Origin: Cochliopodium minus | Taxonomy: Eukaryota > Discosea > Himatismenida > Cochliopodiidae | Length of the DNA: 64,000 bases | Direction of reading: 5' to 3' | Assembly: GCA_024220525.1 (NCBI GenBank) | Contig: JAMYWO010000118.1 | Coordinates: 60,770 to 124,769 of the forward strand | Shown here: piece after piece, positions 12,701 to 25,467 of the stretch | Position numbering within the stretch: position 1 is the first letter of the stretch | Layout of the letters: every line of letters starts with the position of its first letter | Made by a program: the position numbers and the translations under genes | The notes under the pieces: generated by a model | What the model saw: only the letters and a program-made list of their open reading frames with translations | What the model was told of the DNA's origin: nothing | The model's database searches: none

Positions 12701-15700
12701 AATAATTTTTTACCAGATTTTTTTTTTTCTAAATTTTGAAAAATTATTTCAAATCTAAAATTTTTATGTTTCTAAATTTTTTCAAGTTTGTTTTTTCATT
12801 TTCTTTAGAATTTATTATTTAAAATTTTCTTGTTATATTTGTCTATTTCAAAAATTTTTTTAATGATTATTTTAAATTTCTTTCTCTTCTTAAAGTCTTA
12901 TTTTTTTTTTTATTTTTATTTTTTACATTTTTGCAGGATTTGGTACTTACTTGTTGCACTATTCCAATCCTGAAGACTACGAAAAGTCAACTGCTAAGGA
13001 CAAAAAAGCAGACAAAAAGAGCAAAGACAAAGCTATTTTGAGAAGTGAGTTCCTCAAAGTGGAAGTCGACCTGAAGAGAGGTAAATAATTTTTTCAGATT
13101 ATTTTTTTTTTATTTTTTTAAACCATTAAAAAACCAATTTGTAATATTTCATTTTATTATTTTAATATTTCAGATTAATTTTTTGTAATATTTCAAAATA
13201 GATTCAAATTGAGAATAAAAAAAATAAATTAATTTTAAAAAGTCTCATTGAATAAAACATATAAAATCAAATCTGATCTAAAATAAAAATCTCCAACTTT
13301 TTTTTTTTTTAATTAATTTTCAATTCACTAAATCATTATTTCTTCAAAAAAAAAATTTAAAAATTATTTACTTATTAAGTCCTAATTTTTTTTAAAAAAA
13401 ATAGTTGATAAAATTAACCTTAAAAAAATAAAATTCAAAGATATTGTTTAAAAATATGATTTTTAAGACATGTCTATTCAAAAATTAAATTTTCAAAAGA
13501 TTTAATTTAAAAAAATATAATTTAAAAAATTAAATTTAAAAAAATTAAATTCAAAAATAAATTTAGAAAAAAATTGTGATTTTTATTTAATTGGCCAAAT
13601 GATTATTTTTTCATTTAATTTTTAAAATTTCTTTTTGATTAAACAAAAAAGGGGAATGTAGTCTCAAATACTTGAAAACAGGCAAAACATATGAGAGAAT
13701 GAACATTTTGGTCTATGACAAAGATAATGGGAATGTGTACCACTACACCCCTGGTTGGGAGAAGCACTCATTTGAGGAGAGGAGTTTGTCATGGAAACCA
13801 AGAACACCCTTTTCGAGATGGTCAGCATCAAAGGAAAATCAAAGAACAGCCTGTCGAGATTGTTTTTTCTTCCTAAAGATAAAGAAAGGTAAAATTATTT
13901 TAAATTTTTATTTTTATTTTCATTTTTAATATTGTTTTTATTATTATCTTATTTTTTATTTTATTTTTTATTTTTATTTTTATTTTTTTATTTTTATTTT
14001 TTATTTTTTTATTTTTATTTTTTTATTTTTATTTTTATTTTTTTATTTTATTTTTTATTTTTATTTTTATTTTATTTTTATTTTTTTATTTATTTTTTAT
14101 TTTTTATTTTTAAATAAATTTTTAATTATATTTTTTTATTTTTTATTATTTATTTTTATTACCTATTTATTATTTATTTTTATATTTTTTGTTTTTTTGT
14201 TTTTATTTTTATTTTTATTATTTATTATCTATTTTCTTTTGATTTTGTTTCATTTTTATTTTTATTTTTAAAATTGTTTTATTAATTTTTTGTGTATTTT
14301 ATTGTATGAAATTGTTTTTCCATTTTATTCTATTTTTATTTATTTTTTATTTTACAATAAAGATTGGAAATAAGAGTTGTTTTGAACAACAAACAAAACG
14401 ATTGGAGGCTTCAAGCCCAATTTTTGATCCCCAATGACCTCTCCTTCTCCAGAATCTCAGTGGACTCCCACTTCGACATCCTCTCCAGAGATGTCAACTA
14501 CGACTCCAGCCCTCAGCTTTATTTCAGTGATGTTTATGACAAGGCCTCTCGCCAGGGTCTTTGCTTCTCTAATTTGGGTTTGCCTGGTAAAAAAAAAAAA
14601 ATTTAAAATTTTAAATCCTTTAAATTTTTTTGATTTTTTTTAATTTTTTTTTATTATTTTATTTTTATATTTTTAATCAATTTCTCGAAAAAATTTAAAA
14701 AAAAATTAAAGAAATTAAAGGGGTTTCGAAATCAAAATTTTTTCTTTAAATTTATTTGAAATTTTAATTTTGTTTTATTTATTTTTTCCGAATTAAAATT
14801 TTATTTTATTAATATTTTATTTTATTAATATTTTATTTTATTAATATTTTATTTTATTAATATTTTATTATTAATATTTTATTTTATTTTATTTTATTAA
14901 AAATCAATATAATTTAAATTAATTCTTTTTTTTAAAATAAAAAAATAAGAGTACATATCTGCTAAAGACCAAGATGATAAATTCTTTGGAATCACCCTTT
15001 TGAGAGCAACAGGACAAATGGGAGACTGGGGAACCTTCCCTGCCCCTACTGCAGAAGAGCACGGAATCCACATTCTTCAATATGCCATCACTCCTCATGA
15101 TTTGCCTCTCGATGATCCGAATTGTAACGCTCAACGTTTGGCTATTGAAGAAAAAAAAAAAATTTATAAAAAAATTTTATTAAAAAAATTATAAAAAAAA
15201 TTTTATTAAAAAAATTATAAAAAAATTTTTTGTTAAAAAAAATTTTATTAAAAAATTTTATTAAAAAAATTATAAAAAAAAATTTTGTTGAAAAAAATTT
15301 TATTAAAAATTTTATTAAAAAAAATTATAAAAAAATTTTATTAAAAAAAATTATAAAAAATTTTATTAAAAAAATTATAAAAAAAAATTTTATTTATTAT
15401 TCATTTACTATTTTTATTTTAAAGTATTTTATAAAAAATTTTTATTCAACCATTTATTCGTTTGTTTTTCTTATTTATTTTTTGATCTGTTTTAATTCAT
15501 TTTCAGATTTATTTGTTTTCTCTTTTTTAATTTTTTATCATTTTTTATTCAGTTCATTTTAATAACCAATTATTTTTCAATGTGAAAGATTTTTGATTTT
15601 TCAATAAATTTTATTAAATCATTTTCTTACTTTTATTTATTATTATTTTTAATTTTTAATTTTAAAGATTTTTTTTTTTTTAACTTTAAATTTAATTTAA

Positions 15701-16940
15701 TTTTTAATTTCATTATTTTTAATTTTTAAATTTTTTTGAATTTTAATTTTATCACTTTCAGATTTATTTGTTTTCTATTTTTAATTTCTATTTCTAATAT
15801 TTTATTATTTTTATTTTTTATTATTTTTATTTTTTATTATTTTTATTTTTTAATAAAGTTCATTTTAATAACCAATTATTTTTCAATGTGAAAGATTTTT
15901 CATTTTTCATTAAATCAATAAATTTTTTTTTTTTTTTTTACAAAATTAATTTTGATAGTACAACAACAAACTGGTGGCAATGCAACTCCCTTTTGAATTG
16001 TCCACGGTGACACCAAAACTCATGTTGAATTTGGACAACACCAACCCTGGTTATGGAAACTCCCTCGCCTTCCACTCTTATTACACTTGGAAAACTTCGG
16101 ACGAAACCCCTAGTGATAAAGAAGTAAAAGAATAAAAAAAAAAATCAAAAAATAAATAATAAAATAAAGAAAAAATTGAAATTAATAAAAAATTTTAAAA
16201 AAAAATTTAAATAAAAACAAATTTTTAAAAAAATAATGAAAAATAAATAAAATAAAATTAAGAAAAAATTTTTAAAAACAAAAAATTTCAAAAAAAATTT
16301 AAAAAAATAAAAACAAAATTTCAAAAAATAATGAAAAATAAATAAAATAAAATTAAGAAAAAATTTTTAAATAAAATGATCTAATAAAAATAAAATTTAA
16401 AAAATAAAAACAAATTTTTAAAAAAATAATGAAAAATAAATAAAATAAAATATGAATGATAAAAAGATGTTGTTTTATTAACAAAAACTCCCCAAATATT
16501 TTAAATTTTAAATGAAAATTGTTTCGAACAAATAGATTGAAACAGAAGCAGAAAAACAAAAGGAAACATCTTTGTCTTATTTCACCTTCAAACCCAGCTT
16601 GTCTGTCGTACTCTCTAGCATCAAAAAGGCTTATGACAGAGATTCCATCATCATTCGTTTCTACAATCCTTTTGACAAAGTGAGTGAAGGTTTAAAAATA
16701 AAAAAATAAAAAATAAAAATAAAAAATATAAAATAAAAATAAATAAATAAAATCTCTAATTTTTTATTTACAGTTACTTTGTCTACTGTACTTTCTTATG
16801 ATGAAGTCCACTTGACCAACTTGAACGAACAAAGAGTCCAAACCCACAAGGGTAGACAATTCAAAAAGTTGAGTGATAACTCTATTAAGATCACTTTGGG
16901 TCCTAAAAAGATTATGTCCTTGGAATTGGAGTTCAAATAA
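9792..16940 (+). CDS. Type II membrane-anchored GH38 alpha-mannosidase, bacterial MngB-like
   Basis: Residues about 14-34 form one hydrophobic segment, followed by a coiled-coil stem (about 35-150), then glycoside hydrolase family 38: HSHWDREWYLPFE near residue 206, LDGQTIPLYDYL, GPWYVQPDEF and GYMADNFGHISQMPQ with the presumed nucleophile Asp. This last motif is of the bacterial YbgG/MngB type (D-x-FGH-x-x-Q-x-P); eukaryotic Golgi and lysosomal enzymes normally have IDPFGHS. Later exons give LLENHPHDSICG and the beta-sandwich C-terminus ending TAA at 16940. Exons: 9792-11097, 11264-11483, 11735-12036, 12273-12563, 12937-13080, 13652-13888, 14363-14586, 14950-about 15150, about 15960-16123, 16536-16689, 16774-16940. 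Two irregularities: the frame changes inside the exon at 13652-13888, near 13780, and no GT donor follows the exon ending near 15150. Likely lumenal or cell-surface sugar hydrolysis. Confidence 0.88.
13893..14350. repeat. Low-complexity T-rich intron (TTTTTATTTTTATT arrays)
   Basis: About 450 bases made almost only of T with periodic A (TATTTTT and ATTTTTTATTTT units), lying wholly within an intron of the mannosidase. It gives long open frames of F, L, I and Y that are not genes. Confidence 0.8.
15150..15400. repeat. Degenerate AAAATTTTATTAAAAAAATTATA array inside a mannosidase intron
   Basis: Roughly ten copies of a 22-24 base unit (A-run, TTTTATT, A-run, TTATA). It starts immediately after the coding sequence RLAIEE without a visible GT donor, so the array edge may be mis-assembled or a base may be miscalled. 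Confidence 0.7.
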
Positions 16941-17095
16941 TTCAAAACTTTTTAATTTAAATAAAAATTTTCAAAATGTTTTTGATTATTTTTATTTTAT
17001 ACTTTACATTTGTGATGTTGTATTTTTTATCCAAAATAGAAATTAAAAATTGAATCATTAATGAAAGCACATTATTATTTTAGAGATACGAGATT

Positions 17096-18576
17096 TTAAT
17101 TCCAATCCAATAAACTAATTAACTTATCTTTTTTATCCTTTGAAAACAACAAGGAACAAGCATGCTTCAAAGCAGGAACGATCTTGAAAGAGTAAGAACT
17201 TCCAGTTACGAAACGACCGAGATTGATGTTCAACAAGAAAGGGTCCTGGATGTACAAAGTGCAACCAAAGCCAACCTGGTTGAAGTCTTGGCTAAGACCT
17301 AGCTCCTGCAAGATCTTAATGGAATGGGAGCCCACAGAGTCGTTGGTGCGGATCATGGTGTCGCTGGGCCAGGAAGAAAAGGTGAGGAAGAAAGAGAGAA
17401 GGATGCGAGCAGAAGTCAAAAAAATGTCATTGTTAGAATCATTCTCAATTACATCATCATTATTTTTATTTTCTTTATTATTTTTATTATTTATTTTATT
17501 GCTGTCATTTTTGTTATTTTTTTTATTATTTTCATCAAAAATAAATTTCTGTTCATCGAAATGTTTATCGTAGAGATGTCTCACCATGACGACATAAGCC
17601 AAAGTGGGTAAAGAGTTCCCCGCAGGATCATTGATGCGATTCCTCTTGGACCATTTCTTGACGATCTTCATCACAATGGGAAACGAGAGATTTTTAGCGG
17701 AGAAATGATTGATCCAATTCTTGATGAGGAAGTTATGCTCCGCTTGCTTTCCTACTTGGTGCGTCACATCGAAATCAATTTTCAATTGTTCTTCGTTTTC
17801 TGAAGTGGTGAGGGAGAAGTGGAGAAGTGGAATCCTCGCGCTGGTGATCTTTTCACATTCTATCTTTTCTTTTTTTAATTCTTTTTTTTTTATTTCAAAA
17901 TTTATTTACACAATAATTAAGTGATATTTTTTATAAAAATTTTAGATTTAATCAAAATTTCTTAGTTGTACCCTCAAATAACATATTAAAATAAAATAGA
18001 AAAGGATTATAACAAAAAAAAAAATTTACCTTTGCTAATTCTATCAAAGAAGTCTTTGATCTCTTGTCCATCTTTCGTATTGATGTTGAGATCAACATCG
18101 CTACCTGAGGTATATAAACCATATGAATAGCTGCCAAAACATTCCACGAGGAGATTATCATCGGGAAGGAGGCATTTGCATAATTCAGTGAACCACCCTA
18201 TCTTTTTTTTGATGAGCTCTATCCTATGTGCATCTATCTTTTCATTTTGCTCATGATAATCTTTTATCTCCCTTGCAAGCTCGATTATGGTCCCCTCTTC
18301 CATTTTATAAGAATCTTTAGCGTTATTTTTTATTGGTGAGATTATTGATGTTATTAGAGATGTATTGTTTGATTGAGAGGTTGATCTTGTGGTTGGATAT
18401 AAACTTTCAAAAAAGATATCATTTTTTATTTTGTTTACCTTTGATGAGGAGGATTTATTTTCGTCCAAATCTACAAATGGATCAGGCAACACTATCTTTC
18501 TTTTTTTGTTGTTATCCCTCTTCATTTTTTCCCAAAGATTATGAAACAAATTTTTTTTTTTATTAATTGTTAACAA
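17096..18576 (-). CDS. Non-canonical poly(A) polymerase / terminal uridylyltransferase
   Basis: Two exons (18576-18030 and 17880-17096), about 440 residues. The disordered N-terminus is rich in N, S and K. The polymerase-beta-type palm has FGSYSYGLYTSGSDVDLNI (G-S...D-x-D catalytic pair) and, in exon 2, KITSARIPLLHFSL followed by KIDFDV (third carboxylate). A PAP-associated region follows (FPIVMKIVKKWSKRNRINDP, then IQDPFLLNINLGR). An asparagine/lysine-rich loop of about 45 residues interrupts the central domain. Enzymes of this Cid1/GLD-2 class add A or U to RNA 3' ends; which base is used cannot be read from sequence. A second member of the family lies about 4 kb further on, fused to an RNA ligase. 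Confidence 0.85.
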
Positions 18577-18691
18577 TTCTTATAATTAAAAGAATACATG
18601 AGATTCCTTTATAAATACCATTTAATTAAATCATCAATTCAAATTTATAATTTTCATTTATTTTTTTATATATTTTTTCTGATATCTTCTC

Positions 18692-19021
18692 TTAATTATT
18701 TGTTGGCAATATGAGCACTATTGAATCTCCTTTTAACATTATTCTTCCCAATTTTTTTCTCAAATTTTCTTTAGGATATACTTCTTCACTATTATCCAAA
18801 ACCACATTCATAAATTCATCAAATCCACTAAGTTCACCCTCAATACGCATTTTATTGTTATCATACAACCATATTTGAATTCTTGTTTTCTAAAATCATG
18901 CAAAGAATTTATATATAAAATTTTTCATATTTTGTTTTATGATCCTACTTACATTTTGAAGATATCTAAATAACAAATTGATTGGTTGAGTAACTACTTT
19001 ATTGATCCTATTGGTAGACAT
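18692..19021 (-). CDS. SNRPE: Sm-E, core spliceosomal Sm protein
   Basis: Two exons (19021-18953 and 18889-18692) with a 63-nt intron encode about 88 residues, close to the 92 of human Sm-E. It begins with NRINKVVTQPINLLFRYLQN, a characteristic Sm-E N-terminus. The Sm1 motif is KTRIQIWLYDNN to EGELSGFDEFMNVVL and the Sm2 motif is RIMLKGDSIVLI. It forms part of the heptameric ring on U1, U2, U4 and U5 snRNAs, which fits a genome full of introns. It is convergent with nothing nearby and sits upstream of the nucleotidyltransferase on the same strand. Confidence 0.93.
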
Positions 19022-19419
19022 TAGATTCAAATTTTTTTTTTTTATTGCTTGTATAATTAAAATTCAGATTTTTGTTGTTAATTATTCGAATGCACTTTTT
19101 TTAATTCTAAAATGAAATATTCCAAGGAAGTGAGCATAACCTTAATTAGGTTTTCAAATTCGAGGTGGGTGTATAATGTTGATAGAAAACTTTTTTTGAT
19201 TTTTTTTAAAAATAATTTAAATTGAATTTTAATATTTCATGCAAGGTTAGATTTGAGGAAAATATTATCTTGTTTGTTGATACGTTGGTATCTTTTTTGA
19301 AAGTTGAGAAATTGAGAATTTAAAAAAAGTATAAATATAAAAATAAAAAAAAAAAAAAATACTTTTCTCAGAGTATTAACGTATAAAAATTAATAATAAA
19401 AAAATAATTGTTGGAAAGA
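19022..19419. other. Divergent intergenic region between Sm-E and RhoGAP
   Basis: About 400 bases between two divergently transcribed genes, so it should contain both promoters. It is A/T-rich with poly-T and poly-A runs. I see no recognisable promoter motif, repeat or exon. Confidence 0.5.
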
Positions 19420-21399
19420 ATGGAAGAGAGCAAATCAGAAGAGACAGATAATCTCAATAGCAGCAAGGAAATATCATTAAAAAAAAATAGAAGATCATTT
19501 TTCAATACGGTGAGAGCATCCAAACAAACAAACTATATGGTGGATACAAGAACAGTTCAAAATCCATTATTTCTCAAAAAACAAGTATCTACAAACAATT
19601 TGCTCGAAAATTATACGAGCAATACAAGATTAACAACATCATCATCAGATAATATACTCTTCAAAAAGAAATCTAGTGAGAATTTATTCGTGAATAAATC
19701 GGAAGAGGAAAATATAATTTTGACGGAAAATCCATTGATGAAAATGAAAGAGAGCAAATCGATGAGCACGAGTTCTCTTCCTCGCCGAAATACCTCCTTT
19801 AATATCACTGAGAATAAGAATGTAACGGAGAATCCATTATTCAATAAAAGAAAGGTCGAGGAGATCCTCAATAAACATATCTCCTCAAAGCTCGATAAGG
19901 CCAATCTGATGAAGGAGTTGTCTTCTTCCCCTGAAATCAATCAGAGAATCAATCCTTTATTCAACAACAAATCGAGAGATTTGCTTTCCAAACATTTGAC
20001 GTTAAGAGTGGATCGAGGCAACATCATTGATGGAAAATCCAAAAAGAAAAATAAAAAAAAGAATTCTAAAAATAAGGTAAAAAAAAAATACAAACAGATA
20101 TATACATAAAATTTATATTTGAAACAAACACATGTATATAAAAAGAGGAGGAAAAAAAAAAAATATTATTTTTGTTTTATATGAATGAGAACTCATTATC
20201 CCATCATATTTAAGAAAATTTGAATCTTTTAAATTATTTTAATTTTTTTGAAATAATGTGAAGACATTTTTACTTTAAATTTTAATTTCCAATCAAACAG
20301 AAAAAATTAGATCCTTTCAACACCTCATTGCAGGATATCATGACCTATCAGAATAGCACACATCCCACTATCAAGGTTCCATATATCTTGAAATTCCTCA
20401 CTGATAAGGTAATTGAGCTTGGTGGAAATAGAACAACAGGAATATTTAGAATCTCCATCTCAAATGAATACAAAGATAAAATAATAGAACAACTTCGAAA
20501 TGGGGATTATTCATTGGATACCAAGGATCCTCATGTTCCTGCTGTTCTCCTCAAGCATTTTCTAAGAAGTTTGAAGGTAAAAAAAAATTCACTATTTGTT
20601 TATTTTCATTATCATGATTCATAAAATCTATTATCTTCAATTTCAAATGAAATATAACATATACATATGATAAATCAAATTAATATAGTTCTTCTTTATG
20701 TTGAGAAAATCAAATTCTCACAAAAATTTTTCAATTGATTTTTAAATAAAAAAGTTAATGAAATTTAAGATTTTTAAAAAGAAATATTCATTAACCTTTT
20801 TTTTTTTCAAGGAACCTCTTGTGCCTTTCTATGAACAAGCAATAATTTTGTCGGAAAACAGCTTGGACTTGGAAGAGAACTTCAAACAAAAGTTCAACAA
20901 AATAAAAATGTTGTGGGAATTGTGTAAAAGTGAAACACGTGAAGGTAAAATAAATTTGAAAATTCTTTCAAATTCTTTTGTTTCTTTCAAATTATTTTTT
21001 TAAAACTCGATAAATTTTTTTTTTTTTATAAAAGTGATCATGTTCCTGAGCAACTTCATCGAAGATCTCACCAAGAGCGAGTATGTGGAAGTCACCAAGA
21101 TGGACAACACCAACCTCGTCACCATCTTCGCGCCCGTCTTCCTCTCCAACCCCTCCAACATACCAGAAAACCTCCTTTCCTCACAACCAAAAGAAGAAAG
21201 GTTCACCCACCTCATTTTGAAATTCGCCGCCTTAGAAATTTCTCAATCTAGTAAGTACCCTGACCCTCAGCTCAATAGCTCTTCCCCTCAGATTACGAAG
21301 GAGATGCTCAATTTGGATATTTCCCAGATCAAGAAGATCACCGCCGTCGATCATTTGAAGACTTCTGGCGACACTCCTAGGCTCAAGAGGTTGAAGTGA
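19420..21399 (+). CDS. RhoGAP-domain protein
   Basis: Four exons: 19420-20076, 20301-20576, 20812-20944 and 21035-21399, about 475 residues. The first exon is a low-complexity region with an irregular repeat of NPLF/NPLM-type motifs (QNPLFLKK, ENPLMKMK, ENPLFNKR, INPLFNNK). The rest is a RhoGAP domain: VPYILKFLTDKVIELGG, the arginine finger in TTGIFRIS, LKHFLRSLKEPLVPFYE and TNLVTIFAPVFL. It would speed GTP hydrolysis on Rho/Rac proteins, controlling actin. The NPLF-like repeats could be short linear docking motifs, which is inference. The start ATG giving MEESKSEE is chosen; an upstream in-frame TTG is not needed. Confidence 0.92.
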
Positions 21400-21518
21400 T
21401 CGTTTAATCACTTCCTCTTGATGCGTTTAAAGATATATCTTTTGTATGATATATATTTTTTTTGAATGATTTTAAGTATTTTTAAATAAAAATTTTTTAT
21501 TAATTTTTTCATTTCTTT

Positions 21519-24500
21519 TTAATTGTCATTATGTTTCTTGTTCTCTTCGTGTTGTTGCAAAAGTTTTTCTATTACTTGTATTTCCAAGTCCTCAAAGATT
21601 TTCTTGCAAGTTTTCTTCTTGTTCAGCATAGCAAACAAGATGCTGGAATAATAGTACTCCTTCATGTTCTTCGTTTTCTTCTCATTTACCAACATGTTGT
21701 AGGTGCTTTCTATTTCGTTACACAAAGAATGGAATTTCTCGGACATCACTTTGTAAAGGTCTTTGTATTCAGGGTAATACGCCAAGAACTCTTGTGACTC
21801 GTTGATTTTGATGATTTGGAGCATTCTTCTTTCGTTAGACACACCTTGGTATTCTCTTAGCAGAGCTATTGCGACATACTGAGGTGATTTAATTTTAATT
21901 CTGTTAAAGTTTTTGTCACAAACAACAAACCCCTCACTTAAAAAAAATTATAAAAATTGAAATAAAGAATTAAATCGAAAATTTTCACCTTACTACAGGA
22001 TCGACTTTTTTGACTTCTGTAATTGCGTCGTTGATAGATTTTATGTTGTCAAATGTCTTGGGTATTTTGTAATTCAAACTTTCGAAGCAGAATGGTGAAA
22101 TTTCTTCCAATGTCTCAAGGTTTCTAGCTCCATGTAGGAAAATGTCCGCTTTTAAAAAAAAATTAATAAATTTGTAAAACATTAAATATTTTTTTTTTTT
22201 TACCACTATGGTGTTTTACAACAAAGTTTTTTGAAGGATGAATAAGCTCAAAGACGAAGCAAAAGTGATTGTATTTGGAGGGAGGCATCTGGTAGTCTTT
22301 CTTCTTCCAAGTGTCCCAGAACACTTTGTTGATTTTCATTTTTTGGTTGTCTATGTCGATTTCTCCAGATGCATCCGGAAGTCTTTTTATGAAAAAAATT
22401 GAAATATTATAGTAAATCTTTAAATAATTTTTTTTTACCTTTGAGATGCACAATGCCACTGAGTTTATTTTGATTTTATTTATTTAATTTATTTAATTTA
22501 TTTTATTTATTTTATTTATTTTTTATTTTGTTAAATTTATTTTATTTATTTTTAATTTAGTTTTACTTCATTTTTGTAATGATATACTGTAATGATACTC
22601 CCTTTTATTAAGATAATTTTAATTTTATTCTAAAAAAAATAAAAAAAATTTACCATCAATTTTTTCGAAAACTTTAGCATTACTCCAATCTTTTGAATAT
22701 TAAATTAAAAAAAATTTTGAAATATATATTTTATTAAAAAATTTTAATTTTACCTATGTTCGAAGCGTTTGTCTCGTTGTAATTAAAAAACTTTTTGTAA
22801 GGATAGGACAAAATCTTCCAATCATCTCCTTCATCCAAAATTAATCCTCTACATTCCTTTAATAATTTTATTTTATATTATTTATATTTTACATTTTTTA
22901 TTTTTTTATTTTTTTATTTTTTTATTTTTTTATTTTTTTATTTTTCATTATTTTTTTGATTCTATTTACTTGTACTACTGGGGATCCTAACTGAGACTCG
23001 CTAAGAGTGTATGAAAGTTGTACTATGTTGGGATAAACTTGATGTCTCTAGTCAAAATTAAGTTTAAAAATTTTTTTCATCAAATTTATTTTAATTTTTA
23101 TTTTTTTGATTTTTTGTTTTTTATTTTTTTGATTTTTTGAAAAACTTTATTTTTTTTATTTTTTTGATTTTTTGAAAAACTTTAATTTTTTTTTTATTTT
23201 TTTATTTTTTTTTTTTTGATTTTTTGATTTTTTATTTTTGATTTTTTACTTTTTGTATCAATGAATATTTTTTGCAAAGGAAGGAAAGTCCCTTCTTTTG
23301 AAGGATTTGGATGGACTTCAGTTTGGTTGAAGAGTTCTTTCTGTTTTTTTCAATTTCTTGGGGATTGTTGCTGATGGCTTCAAAGTAAAAATTGATAAAT
23401 TTTTTTGTTTAATTATTACAAAATATTTTTGAAGATTTACAAATTTATTTTGAAAATTTTATTGCACATAATTTTAAATTTAAAAAAAAAAAAATTTTAA
23501 TTAATTCAATTAGAAATTAATTATTTTGTTCCAGTGGTGATAAATTTGAATCAAAAAAATGTTCATTAAATAACAAAAAAAAAAAAACATAATATTAAAA
23601 ATTAAAAGTAAATAACAAATTGAAAAATAATTTTTTACTTAAATTTGTATTAAAGTCAAAATCTGAATCAATATGATTGTTGTCAACATCTAGACAAGGA
23701 TTGCTTTTTTTTGGAGAAAATTTGTCGAGTAAGAGTTTGGGGTAATATTTCTGTCTGACAGCACTTCGTTTCTCGCTGGGGCCCAGTAAGAGGAGATTTA
23801 TTTTCTCCTTCTCCTCTGTTTTGGGGTCTTTTAGAATGATGTATGCTCTGTTTAGCTCTGACTGCACGTCTTTGAGAGAGTCTTCGTTGACTGTGCGTGC
23901 TGCGTTTTCGTGGGGCAAGTTTGGGTCCTTTTCAAAAAAAATTTTAAAAACTCTTTAAAGAAATTTTGTACAAAAAAAGGTTAAATAAATAAATAAAAAT
24001 CAAAAAAAAAAAAAAAAAATAAAAATACTGTTTAAGAAATGAATAAAAAACAAAATTTTTACTTCGACCAAAAAATCAAGGGGAGTTTTAGTTAGGGTAG
24101 AGGGAGACATGTCCTTGGGAATGAAAGATCCACACCTGCAACTCACGCAGAGATTTTCGTAATCAAATTCTACCATTTCTTTGAAGAAGTTGAGCAAATG
24201 TATATACAATGATCCCTCTTCCTGTACAATGCTAAGAAAAAAATTTTAAATAAAATTTAAATATTATTAAAATAATGATATTATCATAATTTTCAAAATT
24301 GAAGAAAATTAAATTTATAATAAAAACAAAAAATTAGGATAATTAAAATTAAAAACATTCAATCAAAATTAAGTTAATAATAATAAAAATTAAATTAAAA
24401 ATTAATTAAAGTAAAATTAAATAATAAATTAAAATGATTAAAGAAATAAATTGAAGTAATTTAAATATAAAATAAAATAATATTGACAAAAAAAAAATTG

Positions 24501-25355
24501 ATACACTTGTTGGCATTCTTCAAAATTGTATTTTGGATGCTTTGGAATAAGGTGGACAGGTCTCAAATTAGACAAAGAATTTATTTCTTCGTTCTTCCCG
24601 TCAAAATTAGAAATGGGAAAAACGACTTTATGCAAACTATTTCTCTGGAAATAATTGATGCACAACAAAATGAAAACAAAATTGTTGAGTCCCTTTGCGG
24701 CGGAGTTTGAGATGTTTCTCCTTTTGGCCCACACTTTTACCAGAAGTGCCATTTTGCTCAATATGGGGTACACTTTGGTGTAGTTAAGAATATATTCCGT
24801 TTTGTCTATAGAAGCCAAATTTCCAAAAGAGATATCCACATACATTTTTCTTTTTTAATAATATTTTTTTTATTTTATTTTTTTAAAAAAAATAATTTGA
24901 TTGTTTAACCTTTGATTTTATTTTATTGTTACTTTATTATTTTCATTGAAAATTATAAAAAAAAATTTTTTTACGTATCAGAATCGAAGAACTTAATTAA
25001 TGGAACTCTTGCTTCGATCACGCTGCTGACTTCTTCAAAAAAATTTTTGAGAACATTTTCCATTTTGGTAATTTTCTCCATGAGCTGCAAGTCCTTCTGT
25101 CTCTCCTGCTTGTTTTTATGAACATTTCCGAAATAATCTGTTTTTAAAACTAGATCCAAATCACTTCCTATTTTTAAAAAAATTGAATAAATATTTGTTA
25201 TTTTTTTTGAAATATTTTTTTTATTTTTGAGGTTCACCTTTGAGACACATTGAAGATGCCCAACTACCTGCTATTGCTATAGTTATATTTGAGTCCAAAC
25301 TTTCTTTGAGGCATCTTTCAATTTTTTGTTTGAGTTCTTCCACTTTAATCTTCAT
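21519..25355 (-). CDS. Fusion of a terminal nucleotidyltransferase and an Rnl1-like RNA ligase
   Basis: The first half is a TUTase: IAGSWASSMCLKGSDLDLVL (split by an intron at 25238/25167), ARVPLIKFFDSDTKMYVDISFGN, MALLVKVWAKRRNIS, YIHLLNFFKEMVEFDYENL and EDPNLPHENAARTV. The second half is an ATP-dependent RNA ligase: ECRGLILDEGDDW, YPYKKFFNYNE, EKIDGSIITVY (motif I Lys, about 22661), LPDASGEIDI, FELIHPSKNF, EGFVV (motif IV) and KIKSPQYV (motif V). Every nucleotidyl-transfer motif of both enzymes is intact. The joining intron (donor near 23632, acceptor near 23376) keeps frame and there is no stop or clear start between the halves. Roughly 850-900 residues in about 14 exons. Role inferred: adds nucleotides to a broken RNA 3' end, then seals it. 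A 22-nt exon (25423-25402) gives in-frame SQLPGEG before the first Met, so the true start may lie further upstream. Confidence 0.82.
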
Positions 25356-25467
25356 TCTATATTTTTTTGGTTAGTTGGTTTACATAAAAAAAAAATCTTA
25401 CCCTTCACCAGGGAGTTGAGAATCTAAAAATTGATTTCTTTTTTTTTAAATTGAGTATTAAATAAAA

